Part shown: positions 13,701-24,118 of the stretch, piece after piece
Numbering within the stretch: position 1 is the stretch's first letter
Layout of the letters: each line of letters opens with the position of its first letter
From: Lyophyllum atratum
Taxonomy: Eukaryota > Basidiomycota > Agaricomycetes > Agaricales > Lyophyllaceae
Direction: 5' to 3'
NCBI GenBank assembly: GCA_014905825.1
Contig: JACGCN010000007.1
Span: 1,674,001-1,738,000 of the forward strand
Length of the DNA stretch: 64,000 nucleotides
Notes under the pieces: generated by a model
Told to the model about the DNA's origin: nothing
The model's database searches: none
What the model saw: the letters and a program-made list of their open reading frames with translations, nothing else
Program-made: the position numbers and the translations under genes

Positions 13701-13864
13701 GGTAGTTTAGAGTCTGCAAGAGTTTGATTTGTACCGGCTGAGTTGGGTAGTGAGGTGGTATCTCGGATATCAGAATCGCAAGCCACTAAAGCTTGCGTTG
13801 AAGGGGGCGCATAGTGACCAGGGGTATAAGAAGAACCGCTCTTCGAATGAAGGTCGGCGGACAT
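7766..13864 (-). CDS. PDR-type ABCG multidrug transporter, copy 1
   Basis: A full-size pleiotropic-drug-resistance transporter of the plasma membrane, order (NBD-TMD)x2, in many exons. NBD1 has the Walker [14 protein letters not shown], with Cys where Lys is usual (standard for fungal PDR proteins), and an intact signature [18 protein letters not shown]2 has a canonical Walker A GESGAGK, a degenerate signature [14 protein letters not shown] and Walker B/D-loop [19 protein letters not shown]. The second membrane domain contains [19 protein letters not shown] and the extracellular Cys-rich loop before the last helix ([24 protein letters not shown]). The ATG at 13864-13862 was chosen because it aligns with the start of the paralogue at 33190; the stop is at 7768-7766. 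I found no disruption. Substrates cannot be inferred from sequence. The paralogue lies inverted about 19 kb away. The two could differ in substrate or induction. Confidence 0.95.
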
Positions 13865-13934
13865 GGTGAGCCCCAACGAGCGGGAAGTGTCGAGAAGAAG
13901 GAAAGAACTGTAACATTCAAACGGACGACGAAAT

Positions 13935-13943
13935 TCTTATAAA
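13935..13943 (-). promoter_or_regulatory. TATA-like box of ABC transporter copy 1
   Basis: On the minus strand CTTTATAAG lies about 70 bp before the ATG. It is embedded in a roughly 85-bp stretch that matches the region in front of the second transporter (TATA at 33111) at many positions, including CCGT-TGAA and CTTTCCTTCTTC. The shared block supports both the start codons and the duplication of the core promoter. Confidence 0.6.
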
Positions 13944-13944
13944 G

Positions 13945-15527
13945 GGTTCATCATTCAAGAGCCCTTGTCATCGAGGCCAGGAAGGGCCGTGAGGACATAA
14001 GCGGCCCGAGGATACAGGTATTGATCGATGCAACTTTTCGCTCCGTGTACCCAATCCTAAATGACACACTGGAGCACTCTCGGGGTTAATTCCGGACACT
14101 CCTTGAATCGTATCAGACTTACCAAGGGCGAATGGGGCGGATATTCGCACTGCACCAGTACTATACGACAAGCCCAGAGTTGATTCGCCCGCATCCAAGG
14201 TCGCCGCTTTCTCAGATGGCCATTTTGGATCCTGGATCGCAACTTATACTTCTGCATAAATTTATGGACATGCATCTCGCGTGGAGTGGAATGAAACATC
14301 GGAGGGAGGCAGTGTACCCACTTTTACCTATAGAAAAGCAAGTGAGAAGCCCTCGATATGGCTCCAACGCTGTCGAGAGAGTACCGCAGGCGGAGGTCAG
14401 CCCCGGAACGTTGCATGGGTGATCAAGCATTTTGTCACCAAGGCCCGAAAACTGTTTGTCTTTATTGATTTCCCAGGTCATCAGGTTCGCATGTAGTGTT
14501 CTCGCGATGCCCGTTTCCCAGCTGGAAGGTGGTGTAAATCCCTAACGACGCGTTCGAACTGTTCTTATGAGACCCGCTACATACTCCCTAATTTTTCTTG
14601 CCACAGTGTTCTCTAGAATTTTCAGATGCAGGGTTTTGGTACTCTGGCCTCAAGTTCTATAAATAGACCGTGAGGTTTAATTTCCGATGCCGCGCACCAC
14701 GCTCCTGGTAAAGTCCACCGTCTGCGCTCGCATTGGACTCTCCTCCAATTGCTACAGGCTTGCTCCGGTGGCGACGCACATCAACCCAACCATTGAAATT
14801 TTCTCCATACCACCCACCATCTTTCAATTCAAGAAGATTCACGACCAGACTCCCAAGTTGGACAAAACGCGCCACATTTTACCTTCATCAATCCTCCGTG
14901 GACGAGAAATAATCGGTTGTATAGGCCACCAACTGATGTCGGGTGCGTATTGAGGATCCAGGATCAATCGCTATACTGCCATCTGTCAGAGGTCCTACAC
15001 GTTGATGACAATCGCAGTGCTCTGCCACATCTGGCCCCCGGCCTCGGGCGCCGAAGCTCAACATGCGAACCGTGTTGACACATTCTCTTCTGACGTCGTA
15101 AATTACCCTTTAACTGGCTCTGAGTTCATATCCTGGTCAGTCGAATCGCTCCTCAGCCATTTTGGGCACATCATGATCCAACACACACTACCCCCGATCA
15201 CATGATACTGCATCTTCACTACGTCTACCTGCGAGCTAGGGGACCTTGGACTCGGAGATAACTCGAAAGACGTTAAGATTCGGAAAGGCGAGGACATCGT
15301 GTTCTACATGTTGACCTGATGTTGACCATAGTCGTCAAACAACGACCCTACTCCGATTTCCGAGACCCGACAACTTCCAGCTCTGCTCCTCCGGTCCACT
15401 TGTACATGGTCAATACGATGGCTACACTGCATCTAAAGATCCTCGTTCGCTCTTCGGTACCCCAGAGGACGTATCTAGTACATGTCTTGCGTGCCAACCT
15501 TAGCCTTGGATCCAACTTCCAAAAAGA
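13945..15527. other. Intergenic region, divergent promoters
   Basis: This lies between the divergent ABC transporter and HSP20 genes. Short frames occur on both strands but none has a family signature or splice pattern that convinces me. The right end holds the heat-shock elements listed separately. Confidence 0.5.
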
Positions 15528-15540
15528 GAAATTTCTAGAA
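15528..15540 (+). promoter_or_regulatory. Heat-shock element (distal)
   Basis: Perfect three-unit HSE, GAA at 15528-15530, TTC at 15533-15535 and GAA at 15538-15540, each spaced by two bases. Such inverted nGAAn arrays bind trimeric Hsf1. It sits 218 bp before the HSP20 start codon. Confidence 0.8.
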
Positions 15541-15621
15541 ACATCCCCAACATGCCACTGCTAGCAAGAAACGATGGAGCTGCTGGAGACCCTTGGCATG
15601 TCCAGCACCTTCGTGGATAGT

Positions 15622-15671
15622 TTCTACCGTTTTCTAGAACAGAACCATAGGGGTCCTCCCAACGTATAAAA
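15622..15671 (+). promoter_or_regulatory. Proximal heat-shock element and TATA box of HSP20
   Basis: TTC at 15632-15634, GAA at 15637-15639 and GAA at 15642-15644, with another TTC at 15622-15624 two periods upstream, form a gap-type HSE. A consensus TATAAAA follows at 15665-15671, 87 bp before the ATG. Together with the distal site this predicts Hsf1-driven, heat-inducible expression. Confidence 0.75.
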
Positions 15672-15757
15672 GGCAGGCTCTCCTCCTCGCCGTCTTCATA
15701 CCAAACAACTTCCAAAGTCCTTTCGAGTTACCAGCTACTCTACCACTCTACTTACAA

Positions 15758-16354
15758 ATGTCGAACTCTGTCTTCTACTACGAGCCTTTCTACGACTTTG
15801 ACCGCTTCTTCGAGGCGTTTGCGCCTCAAGGCAACAACAACCAGCGTGACGTCTCTCAGGCGCGCCGCGGCTTGGAGAATAATGCCGTCCGGGCTTTGAA
15901 GCCAAGGTGAGTACTTTCACAGTTGCTCTACTCCTGACATGAAGCTATAAGCTCATCCGTATTCGCAGGATGGATCTTCACGAGAACGAAGAGAAGAACA
16001 AAGTCACCGCCACCTTCGAACTCCCAGGGATGAAGAAGGAAGACGTGAGCATTGACCTTCAGAACGGGCGTCTCACCATCTCCGCCGAGGCGAAGATCTC
16101 GGAAGAACATGAGGAGAGCGGGTATGCAGTGAGGGAGAGACGCTTCGGGAAGGTCTCTAGGACTTTGCAGCTTCCAGTGGGCGTCAAGGTAGGCAGGCTT
16201 CCTTAGTCCTCTCGTGCTCGCCCGAAGATACTTACTGATGCGTATTTGGTTTTAGGAAGAGGAAATTTCGGCGTCCATGGAAAATGGAATCTTGACGGTG
16301 ACGTTCCCCAAGACGGCTCCTGAACTCACCCCGAAGAAAATCAATATTGCCTGA
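15758..16354 (+). CDS. HSP20 small heat-shock protein
   Basis: ATP-independent holdase chaperone that binds unfolding proteins in the cytosol. Three exons (15758-15906, 15969-16188, 16256-16354) give 155 residues, a normal length for the family. The N-terminal arm is rich in Phe and Tyr (FYYEPFYDFDRFFEAF). The alpha-crystallin domain covers about residues 52-145, with VTATFELPGMKKEDVSIDL, the GRLTISAE strand, the RRFGKVSRTLQLP block and the closing MENGILTVTFPK. A short tail (KKINIA) carries an I-x-I-like anchor, INI, used for oligomer contacts. Introns are 62 and 67 bp. Two heat-shock elements and a TATA box precede it. Confidence 0.97.
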
Positions 16355-16710
16355 AGGCTGAGGATACGGGAGAGGCGAGCACGGTCGGTGGATATATGGA
16401 CAATCACTTTGAATTCTTTGGATTACTGGATATCGCATCTGGCTTGTAAATCGTACTTAGGAGAACCCAGGTAGTCAGGCGAAATAAAGAATCAGGATAG
16501 AAGTGGCCACACATACGAAGGTGAATCTTAAACGGGCGACGACTTCGAACTTCTGTAGCTTTCAGCAACGACCGAGGGCGACGAGTTAAAATAAAATAAA
16601 AATATGATTTGGAGCTTCATAATCTAGCCCTGTAATTTAACCAGAATAATAGTCCCGAGAGATAGATAAAAGTATATATGGTATAAAGAGGTGACCAACG
16701 GCTCGAGCGC
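16355..16710. other. Convergent intergenic spacer
   Basis: This lies between the tail-to-tail HSP20 and LysM genes. It is AT-rich near 16590-16680 (aataaaataaaaatatg), probably the 3' untranslated regions. No gene is seen. Confidence 0.5.
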
Positions 16711-18105
16711 TTAAGGTCCAGCCACGCAGTATGCTTTGCCAGTCTGCAACACATTGCAGACACCTGCGCCGTTCCATCCTTCGAACTAGAGAGGAAGAAG
16801 TCAGATGACGACTTGCCTAAGGTACCACGGGATACGCGTACCTGAGTCACGGTGATACCGTAGTTAGCAGCGATCTCATAACACAGCAAATTTGTCTCTG
16901 TGAAGAAGGTGGTGCATCCGGAGACGACGCCGGACGCCACATTTGTCGGTGTGGCGACCGGGGTGGGCGTGGGTGTCGTGATTGTCGGGCCCGCTATGCA
17001 GTAAGCAAGCCCGGATTGGAGGACGTTACACGCGTTGGAACCACCATTCCAGGATTCAAACTAGGAAATAGAAGGGGTCCCGTAAGTGGGCTGACGGGAG
17101 GTCTTATGTAGTAGACGGTGATGACATACCTGGGTGACGGTGATACCGTATTGAGCGGCGATCTGGTAGCACAACAGGTCGGTCTCGGTAAAGTAGGATG
17201 TGCAGCCTGCGATGACACCGGGCGCGACGTTGGTAGGGCGGGCCGCAACACAGTAGGCCAAGCCGGTCTGGAGGACGTTGCAAACGTTCGCACCGCCATT
17301 CCAGGCTTGGAACTTCAGATAGGCGTAAATTAAGACAATCGACAGACAGGAGACCATAAGGACGTACGTTCTCCACGGTGATACCAAACTTGGCAGCGAT
17401 TTCATAGCAGAGCAGGTTCGTTTCCGTGAAGAAGCTGGTGCAGCCAGCAATGACGCCAGGAGCAACGTTAGTGGGAGTCGAGGTAGGTCCTGGAGCTGAT
17501 GTAGTGGTGGTGGTGGTAGTCGGGGTAGGGAAGACAGGGGGAGGAACGGCAGTGGAGGGGTCTTTCAAAGCTCCAGTGCCCCATGGAATTTGCGCGCCAT
17601 CTGGTTGAACATTTTCCAAAGGCGGTGTGGTTTGTCCAGTAGATGAAGCGATCGTGAAACGGGTGGTCCATGCGTAGTTGGGCGTATGGGGGGACCTGAA
17701 CTGATAGAAGTAGATGGCAGAGTTAGGCGTAACCTGTCAAGATGTCAGTTTTAGATGCCAGAAGGAGCAGTTCGAAAAATTATGACCTCGGGACATATCC
17801 AGTCAAAACTTCCGTCAACAGATCCATCCCGGCCAGTGGTGACCGCTTGAAGACAAAGTTCAGGTGCAGTAAGAGAGGGTAGGATATAACGCACTAGTAA
17901 TGTGAACCATGTTAAAGTTATCCCCCGTCATAAGCTGGATGGTCATGTCCTTCCAGGCTGTGGTAGACGACGTGTCTCCTCCCCATGCAATATGACAATT
18001 CGAGCCAGACCTCAACACATCAGCTGCAGGGAAATTGGGGAAGACATCGGCGCGAGCAACGAGCGCGGATGCAAGAACAAGGAAGAAGGAAGAGGAAAGG
18101 AACAT
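16711..18105 (-). CDS. Secreted KRE9/KNH-domain protein with three LysM domains
   Basis: The signal peptide is at residues 1-19 (SSSFFLVLASALVARADV). Next is a KRE9/KNH-type domain (FPNFPAADVLRSGSNCHIAW, WKDMTIQLMTGD, WICPEVTPNSAIYFYQFRSP), a Thr/Pro-rich linker with a run of Thr, then three LysM modules. Each LysM has ETNLLCYEIAA or a variant, YGITV, WNGG, and a CNVLQTGLAYC end with conserved cysteines, as in fungal LysM domains that bind chitin oligomers. In all three an intron lies at the same point, between ITV(E/T)(N/Q) and F-x-WNG (introns near 17316-17369, 17061-17130 and 16790-16841). Stop is at 16713-16711. No GPI signal is visible after the last LysM, so a secreted or wall-bound protein is likely. 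A role in chitin binding or masking is inferred from the family. It is divergent from the amidase gene (292 bp). Confidence 0.9.
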
Positions 18106-18397
18106 CCTCGAGCAAAGAGCGTCGTAGAAAGCGGGGTGATTGAGAACAGAGACCGGTGTAAAGTGCAGAAATAGAGACGGCCATTTTGTAGCGTTTTCCT
18201 GGAGACTTCATCAGTTTCAGGACCAAGGGGGGTAAAGTTAAATTTAGAGATCAAAAGTGACAGTCACGCTCATGATCTTGACATAACACCGTGTTACCCG
18301 CTCAGCCAACCGTTCCTGATTTCGACCCTCGCCGTCGACCACATCTAGCGAGTGGGCGCGATACTGAAACGATCTTGCCAATTCTCTGTTATCTGAC

Positions 18398-20646
18398 ATG
18401 AGCTCCTCTGAAGACTGGAAGGATATATGTTCTGCAAAGAAAAAGGCCCAACTGGATGCGATTCCTGCAGAATGGATCATCAAAGCGCCTCTGGAATCGC
18501 AAACCCGAGTCTTAGACGTCCCTGCCCAGTGTGGACTGCTCAATGAGCGTGAATTGGATATAACAGAGACGACGGATGTTGCTCTTATTCTCGAGAAATT
18601 GCATTCTGCGCAATGGACATCGGTAGAGGTCAGCACAGCTTTCTATAAGCGTGCTATCATTGCACAGCAACTTGTACGCCCGTCAAATCTTCCGTTATCA
18701 ACCCTTGTCGCTAATGTTTGACAGTAAGACCAACTGCTTGACTGAGATATTCGTTGAGAGGGCTCTAGATCGGGCGCGATACCTGGACGATATCCTACGA
18801 AAGACCGGAAAACCTGTTGGACCCCTACACGGCTTACCGATTTCATTGAAAGGTAGCCAACGTTAGCTTATTCCGGGGATGACTTAAGATCAATGTCACG
18901 TTAAGATCAGTTTACCATGAAAGGCTTGGAGACGGTCATGGGTGAGTGTCGAATGACAATATTCGTCAAATCCGGTCATCATCTGCGGCCGCAGGATATG
19001 TTTCCTGGGTTGGAAAATACGCTGCTAATGATTCCGTCCTTGTCGAAATACTGTCTGAATGTGGCGCTGTATTATTCGTGCGCACCAATGTCCCGCAGAC
19101 ACTCATGGTTTGGACTTTCTATCCTTGGAATAGATGCCGCGATATATCTTGATCGTTTTCTTGGGTTTCTTTCACAGTGGGGAGAGACGTACAATCATGT
19201 CTTTGGCCGAACCACGAATCCCTACAATCGGAAGTTGACACCCGGCGGCTCATCAGGCGGAGAAGGTGCTCTACTAGCCATGAAAGGGAGTCCTTTAGGT
19301 GTGGGTACTGATATCGGAGGGTGAGCAACGTGTTTTTAGCCTCAAATACAAACCTCACTATGCAACGTAGGTCGTTGCGCATTCCAAGCGCTTTTTGCGG
19401 GCTTTACACCCTCCGGCCATCCTACGAGCGCCTGCCCTACTACGGCGCAGTCAATGCTCTGGAAGGCCAGGAATCGATATCCTCCGTACTTGGTCCAATG
19501 GCGAACTCCATGTCCGGCGTAAAGATTTTCACGAAGGCCGTCATCGACGCGAGACCGTGGACTAAGGACCCCCTAGTCCTTCGGAAAGAATGGTCCGAGA
19601 AAGAGTACAGCCTTGAAAATCACGGCAGGGGGAAGGAGCTCTGTTTTGCCATACTTTGGGACAACGGCTTCGTGAAACCGCACCCGCCACTTCAGCGAGC
19701 GATGGAGATGACTAAGGCTGCGCTGGAGGCTGCTGGTCACAAAGGTTGGTCGTTTGCGTGGCACTGACGTCTCCTCACTGAAGCCTTCCTCAGTCATCGA
19801 TTGGGAACCCCATCGACACCTTGAAATCTACAAGAACGCGGTTCGTCTCTTATCTACTATCTGGATCCATGATGTAATTAGTAATTTCAACGTCAGGAAA
19901 CGATCTTCGTGGCGGACGGTGGCCACGACTACCGCGCACAATGCGAGCTCTCTGGCGAACCCCTCATCGAGACCATGCTCCCCTCGACCGACGCTCACGA
20001 GAGCACTCTAAGCGAACCTTTCGTCAAAACGCTCGTCGGAGAAGCAGCTCACCTCAGCGCCTACGACGTACTTCTTTCTCATCATGTTTCCTTGCCGCCT
20101 CATGCTAAATTCTGACTTGATAGCTTTGGCAGCTTCACAAAGAGAAGCGGGAGCTACGGAAATCTCATCTCGACCATTGGGAGCGGACGGTTTCTAGGAC
20201 GGGAACTGGTCGTCCTGTCGATGCTATCATTTCGCCAGCGGTGGCGTATACTGCTGTCCCACATGGGCTGAATACGTTAGTGCTCCCCCATATTCCATAG
20301 ATAATCCATTAAACTTGAACCCATAGCGACTCTTTCTATACCACTCTATGCAACGCACTCGACTACGCATGCACCGTCTACCCAGTGACTTTCGTGGACC
20401 CGAAACACGACCGCCCCCTGCCTCCGCACGAATTCCACAATCATGAAGACGAGGCGATTTATGAGCTATGTTTGTTTCCATCGCAGTCAGTTCTCCATGT
20501 ACACGCCACTAACGCGTGATATAGATTCCACGGACTTGTTCACGGGATGTCCTGTTGGGCTGCAGCTCATTGGCAGGTCGCAAGAGGAGGAAGCGGTCAT
20601 TGCGATGACTGAGATTGTTGATAGCGCTTTGAAGGCTGCTATATAG
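18398..20646 (+). CDS. Amidase-signature family hydrolase
   Basis: Fungal acetamidase/general amidase-like enzyme that hydrolyses amides to acid and ammonia. The catalytic Ser-cis-Ser-Lys triad is complete: Lys in GLPISLKD, the Gly-Ser cluster [14 protein letters not shown], and the nucleophile region [18 protein letters not shown], whose serine codon is split by an intron. The C-terminal block [20 protein letters not shown] also fits. About nine or ten exons, first exon 18398-18673; the second starts at 18729 using the acceptor that avoids an immediate stop. Roughly 560 residues, normal for the group. There is no signal peptide, so it is likely cytosolic. The substrate (acetamide, formamide or larger amides) cannot be told. 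Confidence 0.94.
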
Positions 20647-20884
20647 TATATCTATGTACAGGCTTGGGAGTGAAACACAGCGAAAGTGACTGACCTGCTC
20701 GTAGGGCTTGCTCAGCTGACCTGAAGAGATTCAGCAAGTGGAGAAGAAAAGGGTGATACCAGTCACTGGTATGGCAAGATTCAGCTATTTACATACGTGG
20801 ACATATCCAAGGCATCGTAATTATGATTGATCCGACTTCGAGTTCAGGACACGGTCAAATTATCCAGGGCCGTCGTGGTTAAGT

Positions 20885-22780
20885 TCATAGCGCCGCACGA
20901 GACTCGAGCAAGGCTTGAAGCTGCCTTTGACGATCAGGAAGTGCTGGATGATCAAGCGGGGTGCCATCTCGCGCGGATTTTCTGTAGTATAGGGCCGCAT
21001 CATAATCCTCCTGCTTTCCAAGCATGTCAAATCGCGCAGTGTATGATTCTGCTAATTGCGACTGGCGGATATGGAGGTCCGGATGTTCCGGATGTGATTT
21101 ATCCAGAGCTGCTTTCCTGTATGCGAATGCAGTCTCGAGGTCATCCACGGCGGCAGATTCTTGATATTTCTCGTGATATACCGCTGCTATGACGGAATAG
21201 TATTTGGACAGCCGTGGATGGTTATCGGGTTTATTAGAAACAGCAAGTTTGGCCAATCTGAGGGCGCTTTCCAAATCCGCGGGAGCATGCGTGCTCTTGT
21301 AGGAATAGAGATATATGACTGCGGTTCTCAGCTGCATGTCAGCCAAGTCTGGATGACCAGTAGGAATATGTTCAACTCCAGCCACAGACAAATGAAGAGC
21401 GGTATCGAGGTGTTCCCTGTCACCCAGGTTATTGTAGTAAAGAGCATGCAACTCAGCCAGCTCACACTGGCGTCCCCGAAACTCTAGGTTACCATCAGGG
21501 GCGTGGTCAAGAGCAGCTTTAGCATTTTCGAGAGCATCTTTGAGATCATTCAGTTCCCCGAACCTCTTAAACCGCTGCATGTAGTAATGCGCCAGAAACG
21601 CCTGCCAGTTAGACAGCTCTGGATGGTTCTGAGGTGCATTATCCATTGCACTCCTCAATAGGTCCAGGCTCGTCTTGAGATCATTCAACGCGCCGAACCT
21701 CTTGAAGGCCATCAGATATAAGACGCCAAGGTTGGCCTGACGCCAAAACATATCTGGATCGCCAACGGGGGTGTTATCCAATGCAGCTGTGTCTGAGTCT
21801 AGAGCGGCGTTCAGGTCTTCCGCGTTCCCGAGTCTCAAATAACAATCCATGTAGGATATTGAGAGAGAATATTGACGTTCGCGGAGCAATGCGTGATCTG
21901 GTGGGGTAGCAGCCAAGGCAGCTTTTCTGTAAAAAAGAGCTGCCTCAAGGTCACGAAGCGTGTCCAACCTCTGGAAGCGTTTAGTAAGGGCTGCTGCTAA
22001 GTTTCCCTGGCGCTCTGCGAGCTGTGGATCACTTGGTTCTGTGGCATCAAGAACCACTTTCTCAAGGTTGATGGCAGCCTCCAAGTCTCCTAGATCGCCG
22101 AGGCGTTGGAAACGGTCAATATATGACCCGGCTAAATTCGACTGTCGATGAAGCAAACTGGGATCTCCAGGGATGGTATTATCCACAGCCGCCTTGTAGT
22201 ATTTCAGCGCGGCTTCGAGCTCTTCAAGACTGCCAAATCTCTGGTAGATCTCTGCAAAAACCGTCGCTAGCCTTCCTTGATAATTTGGGAAATCAGGATC
22301 GCCGGGAGGTGTAGCAGCAAGAGCAACTTCTCTATAGATTAGGGATGCTTGAAGATCGTCCAAATCACCTAGTCGCCAATAGCGCGTGAGGTAGAGAATA
22401 CCCAATCGAGTTTGAATATCAGGCCACCTTATGTGATCGCTGGCTATTTGGTTAGAAACGGCCCTTGTGATTGTCAGAGCGGCTGCAAGGTCATCAAGCG
22501 AGTCTAGCCTCCGGAAACGAGCTATATACACTTCTGCCAGATCGATCTGGTGTCCTATAAAACTCAAATCGAGTGCAGTTGTCCCGTCGACTGCAGCCAT
22601 TTGGTACATGAGAGCCATGTTGAGATCATCTAGGCTGTCGGTCCTCTGGAAGCGGGATCCGTAATCACGACCGAGCGCTGCCTGGGAGAGTGCGAGATAA
22701 GAGTCACCCAGACGTGCATGTACAACATTCATTTTCATGAATTTGATGTAGACGTTTAGCTTAGAAGTGATCTTGTCCAT
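20885..22780 (-). CDS. TPR-array protein, no effector domain
   Basis: Single-exon frame of 631 residues starting at ATG 22780-22778. It is almost entirely made of about 12 degenerate repeats of about 51 residues with the pattern LGDLxDLxAALxxxxxAVxxTPxGxPxxxxxQxxLAxxYxxRFxR. This is the tetratricopeptide form that in Agaricomycetes commonly sits in front of a CHAT (caspase-like) peptidase domain. Here the protein ends right after the repeats (LESRAAL, stop at 20887-20885), and I see no CHAT or nucleotide-binding domain, nor a later exon for one. It could be a stand-alone scaffold or a truncated relative. Its 3' end faces the amidase (238 bp apart). Confidence 0.85.
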   Translation of the reverse strand: MDKITSKLNVYIKFMKMNVVHARLGDSYLALSQAALGRDYGSRFQRTDSLDDLNMALMYQMAAVDGTTALDLSFIGHQIDLAEVYIARFRRLDSLDDLAAALTITRAVSNQIASDHIRWPDIQTRLGILYLTRYWRLGDLDDLQASLIYREVALAATPPGDPDFPNYQGRLATVFAEIYQRFGSLEELEAALKYYKAAVDNTIPGDPSLLHRQSNLAGSYIDRFQRLGDLGDLEAAINLEKVVLDATEPSDPQLAERQGNLAAALTKRFQRLDTLRDLEAALFYRKAALAATPPDHALLRERQYSLSISYMDCYLRLGNAEDLNAALDSDTAALDNTPVGDPDMFWRQANLGVLYLMAFKRFGALNDLKTSLDLLRSAMDNAPQNHPELSNWQAFLAHYYMQRFKRFGELNDLKDALENAKAALDHAPDGNLEFRGRQCELAELHALYYNNLGDREHLDTALHLSVAGVEHIPTGHPDLADMQLRTAVIYLYSYKSTHAPADLESALRLAKLAVSNKPDNHPRLSKYYSVIAAVYHEKYQESAAVDDLETAFAYRKAALDKSHPEHPDLHIRQSQLAESYTARFDMLGKQEDYDAALYYRKSARDGTPLDHPALPDRQRQLQALLESRAAL

Positions 22781-23280
22781 GGGAGGTGTCTAGGCATCAA
22801 TAACGGGAGTGATGTTCCCTAAATGTTATTGGCCGATGCTCTAGAAGGATTGCAATACTCACTATCTCTGAATTGGATGTCTCATCTCCACGCCCTGCTT
22901 GGCCTGCATCCCTGCTTCCGTTATCGTGATCGACGGGGCTACTGCGCATGTAGTGCGGGGTCAGCAAATCCTGGAGCTCTGTGCAGTCGAAATATAGATA
23001 AACCTCGTAATTTTAGCTGCAGAGCTCGTCGCCATCGCAGAAGGTTTTGTTTACCGGGGTCGGAAATTGTTATACAAGTTGAGAATCAATCGGGATCCAG
23101 CCCCGAGCACTGCCACATGACACTTCAACCAACAACCCCCACCTCTACATTTCGTCCCCATTCCTTTCAAGCTTGACACGGCTCCAGAGTTAGCGATAAT
23201 GAAATGCATCAACCTCGACTTGTGCATGTATGTTTGACTAGCATGTATAACTACTGTTCTGTGGATTAGTCGCCCAGCAT
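22781..23280. other. Intergenic, no gene recognised
   Basis: Upstream of the TPR gene. It contains an open plus-strand frame at 22823-23176 without any family signature. I see nothing that supports it as a gene. Confidence 0.45.
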
Positions 23281-24118
23281 GGCAAGCAGCTTGTCGTCAC
23301 AACGACTTCTAGTTTGGCTTGTTCTCCTCGGTGACTTTGGTCTCTTCTCCAGTCCTATATACTCAACCAGCTAGCTTCGCTAAAAACAAGAAACTAAGCA
23401 TCCTGACGACGGTCTTGTCCGCGCCCATCAAGGCTGAAAATTTGCTCGACGCAGGCTCTTTTAAATTCGAATTCGTGACTGGAGGCCTTGGCGCGGCAGT
23501 CTCTGCATCCCTGGACCGCCTCTATGCGTACATACATTCATGGATGCCAAACAGCTCATCGATTCTACGTCGCTTAAACTGCACGTTAGGCCTCGTTGAT
23601 CTGATTCTTGCCACATGGCTCGTAAGTCGCCCACGTTTGAACTCAGTTCCCAATGACTCTGTTCTCCAGCTTTTCGTTATCGCAGGTGACGGCGTCTCTT
23701 CAGTGCACTTAGCGCGATTAAGTATATTTGTATACTTACATCGATCGCACTAGTATCCGAGAAGAAACTATTCATTGCATCTTGGGTGCACATGGCCTTG
23801 GGTCCAGCTTGGCCAATTTACGCTGCGTTCATCTTTTCTTGGAGTACGTTTCACGCCGTGGCTAACGACCAATCGCACCTTCCGCCCCCTACCTCATGGA
23901 TCCTAAGCGCATCGAAGCATTATAGATATCACCATTGGCGTGCTTGGCTTTCATTGCTTTCTCTGGGTACCATCTCCATCTGCTCCACTGGATGCTATCA
24001 GCTTCTACTCGTTTACTTTTCAAATATACTAGCGCTAATCGGCAGCGAGAATGAAGCCAAGGATGCACTACCTGGCTTGGAGACGCTTGGTTTTGTAAGT
24101 GTGCCAAGTCCCTAGTGA
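23281..24118 (+). pseudogene. Hypothetical multi-spanning membrane protein, probably broken
   Basis: Two hydrophobic coding-like stretches lie in a row: 23319-23740, with LVDLILATWL, then a good intron gtaagt...ctccag leading into LFVIAG; and roughly 23690-24118, with ALSAIKYICILTSIALVSEK, FIASWVHMALGPAWPIYAAF, AWLSLLSLGTISIC and CYQLLLVYFSNILALIG. They are in different frames and no intron of usable size joins them, so either a frameshift has broken the gene or my model is wrong. The hydrophobic segments suggest four to five membrane helices. I recognise no family. Confidence 0.35.
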
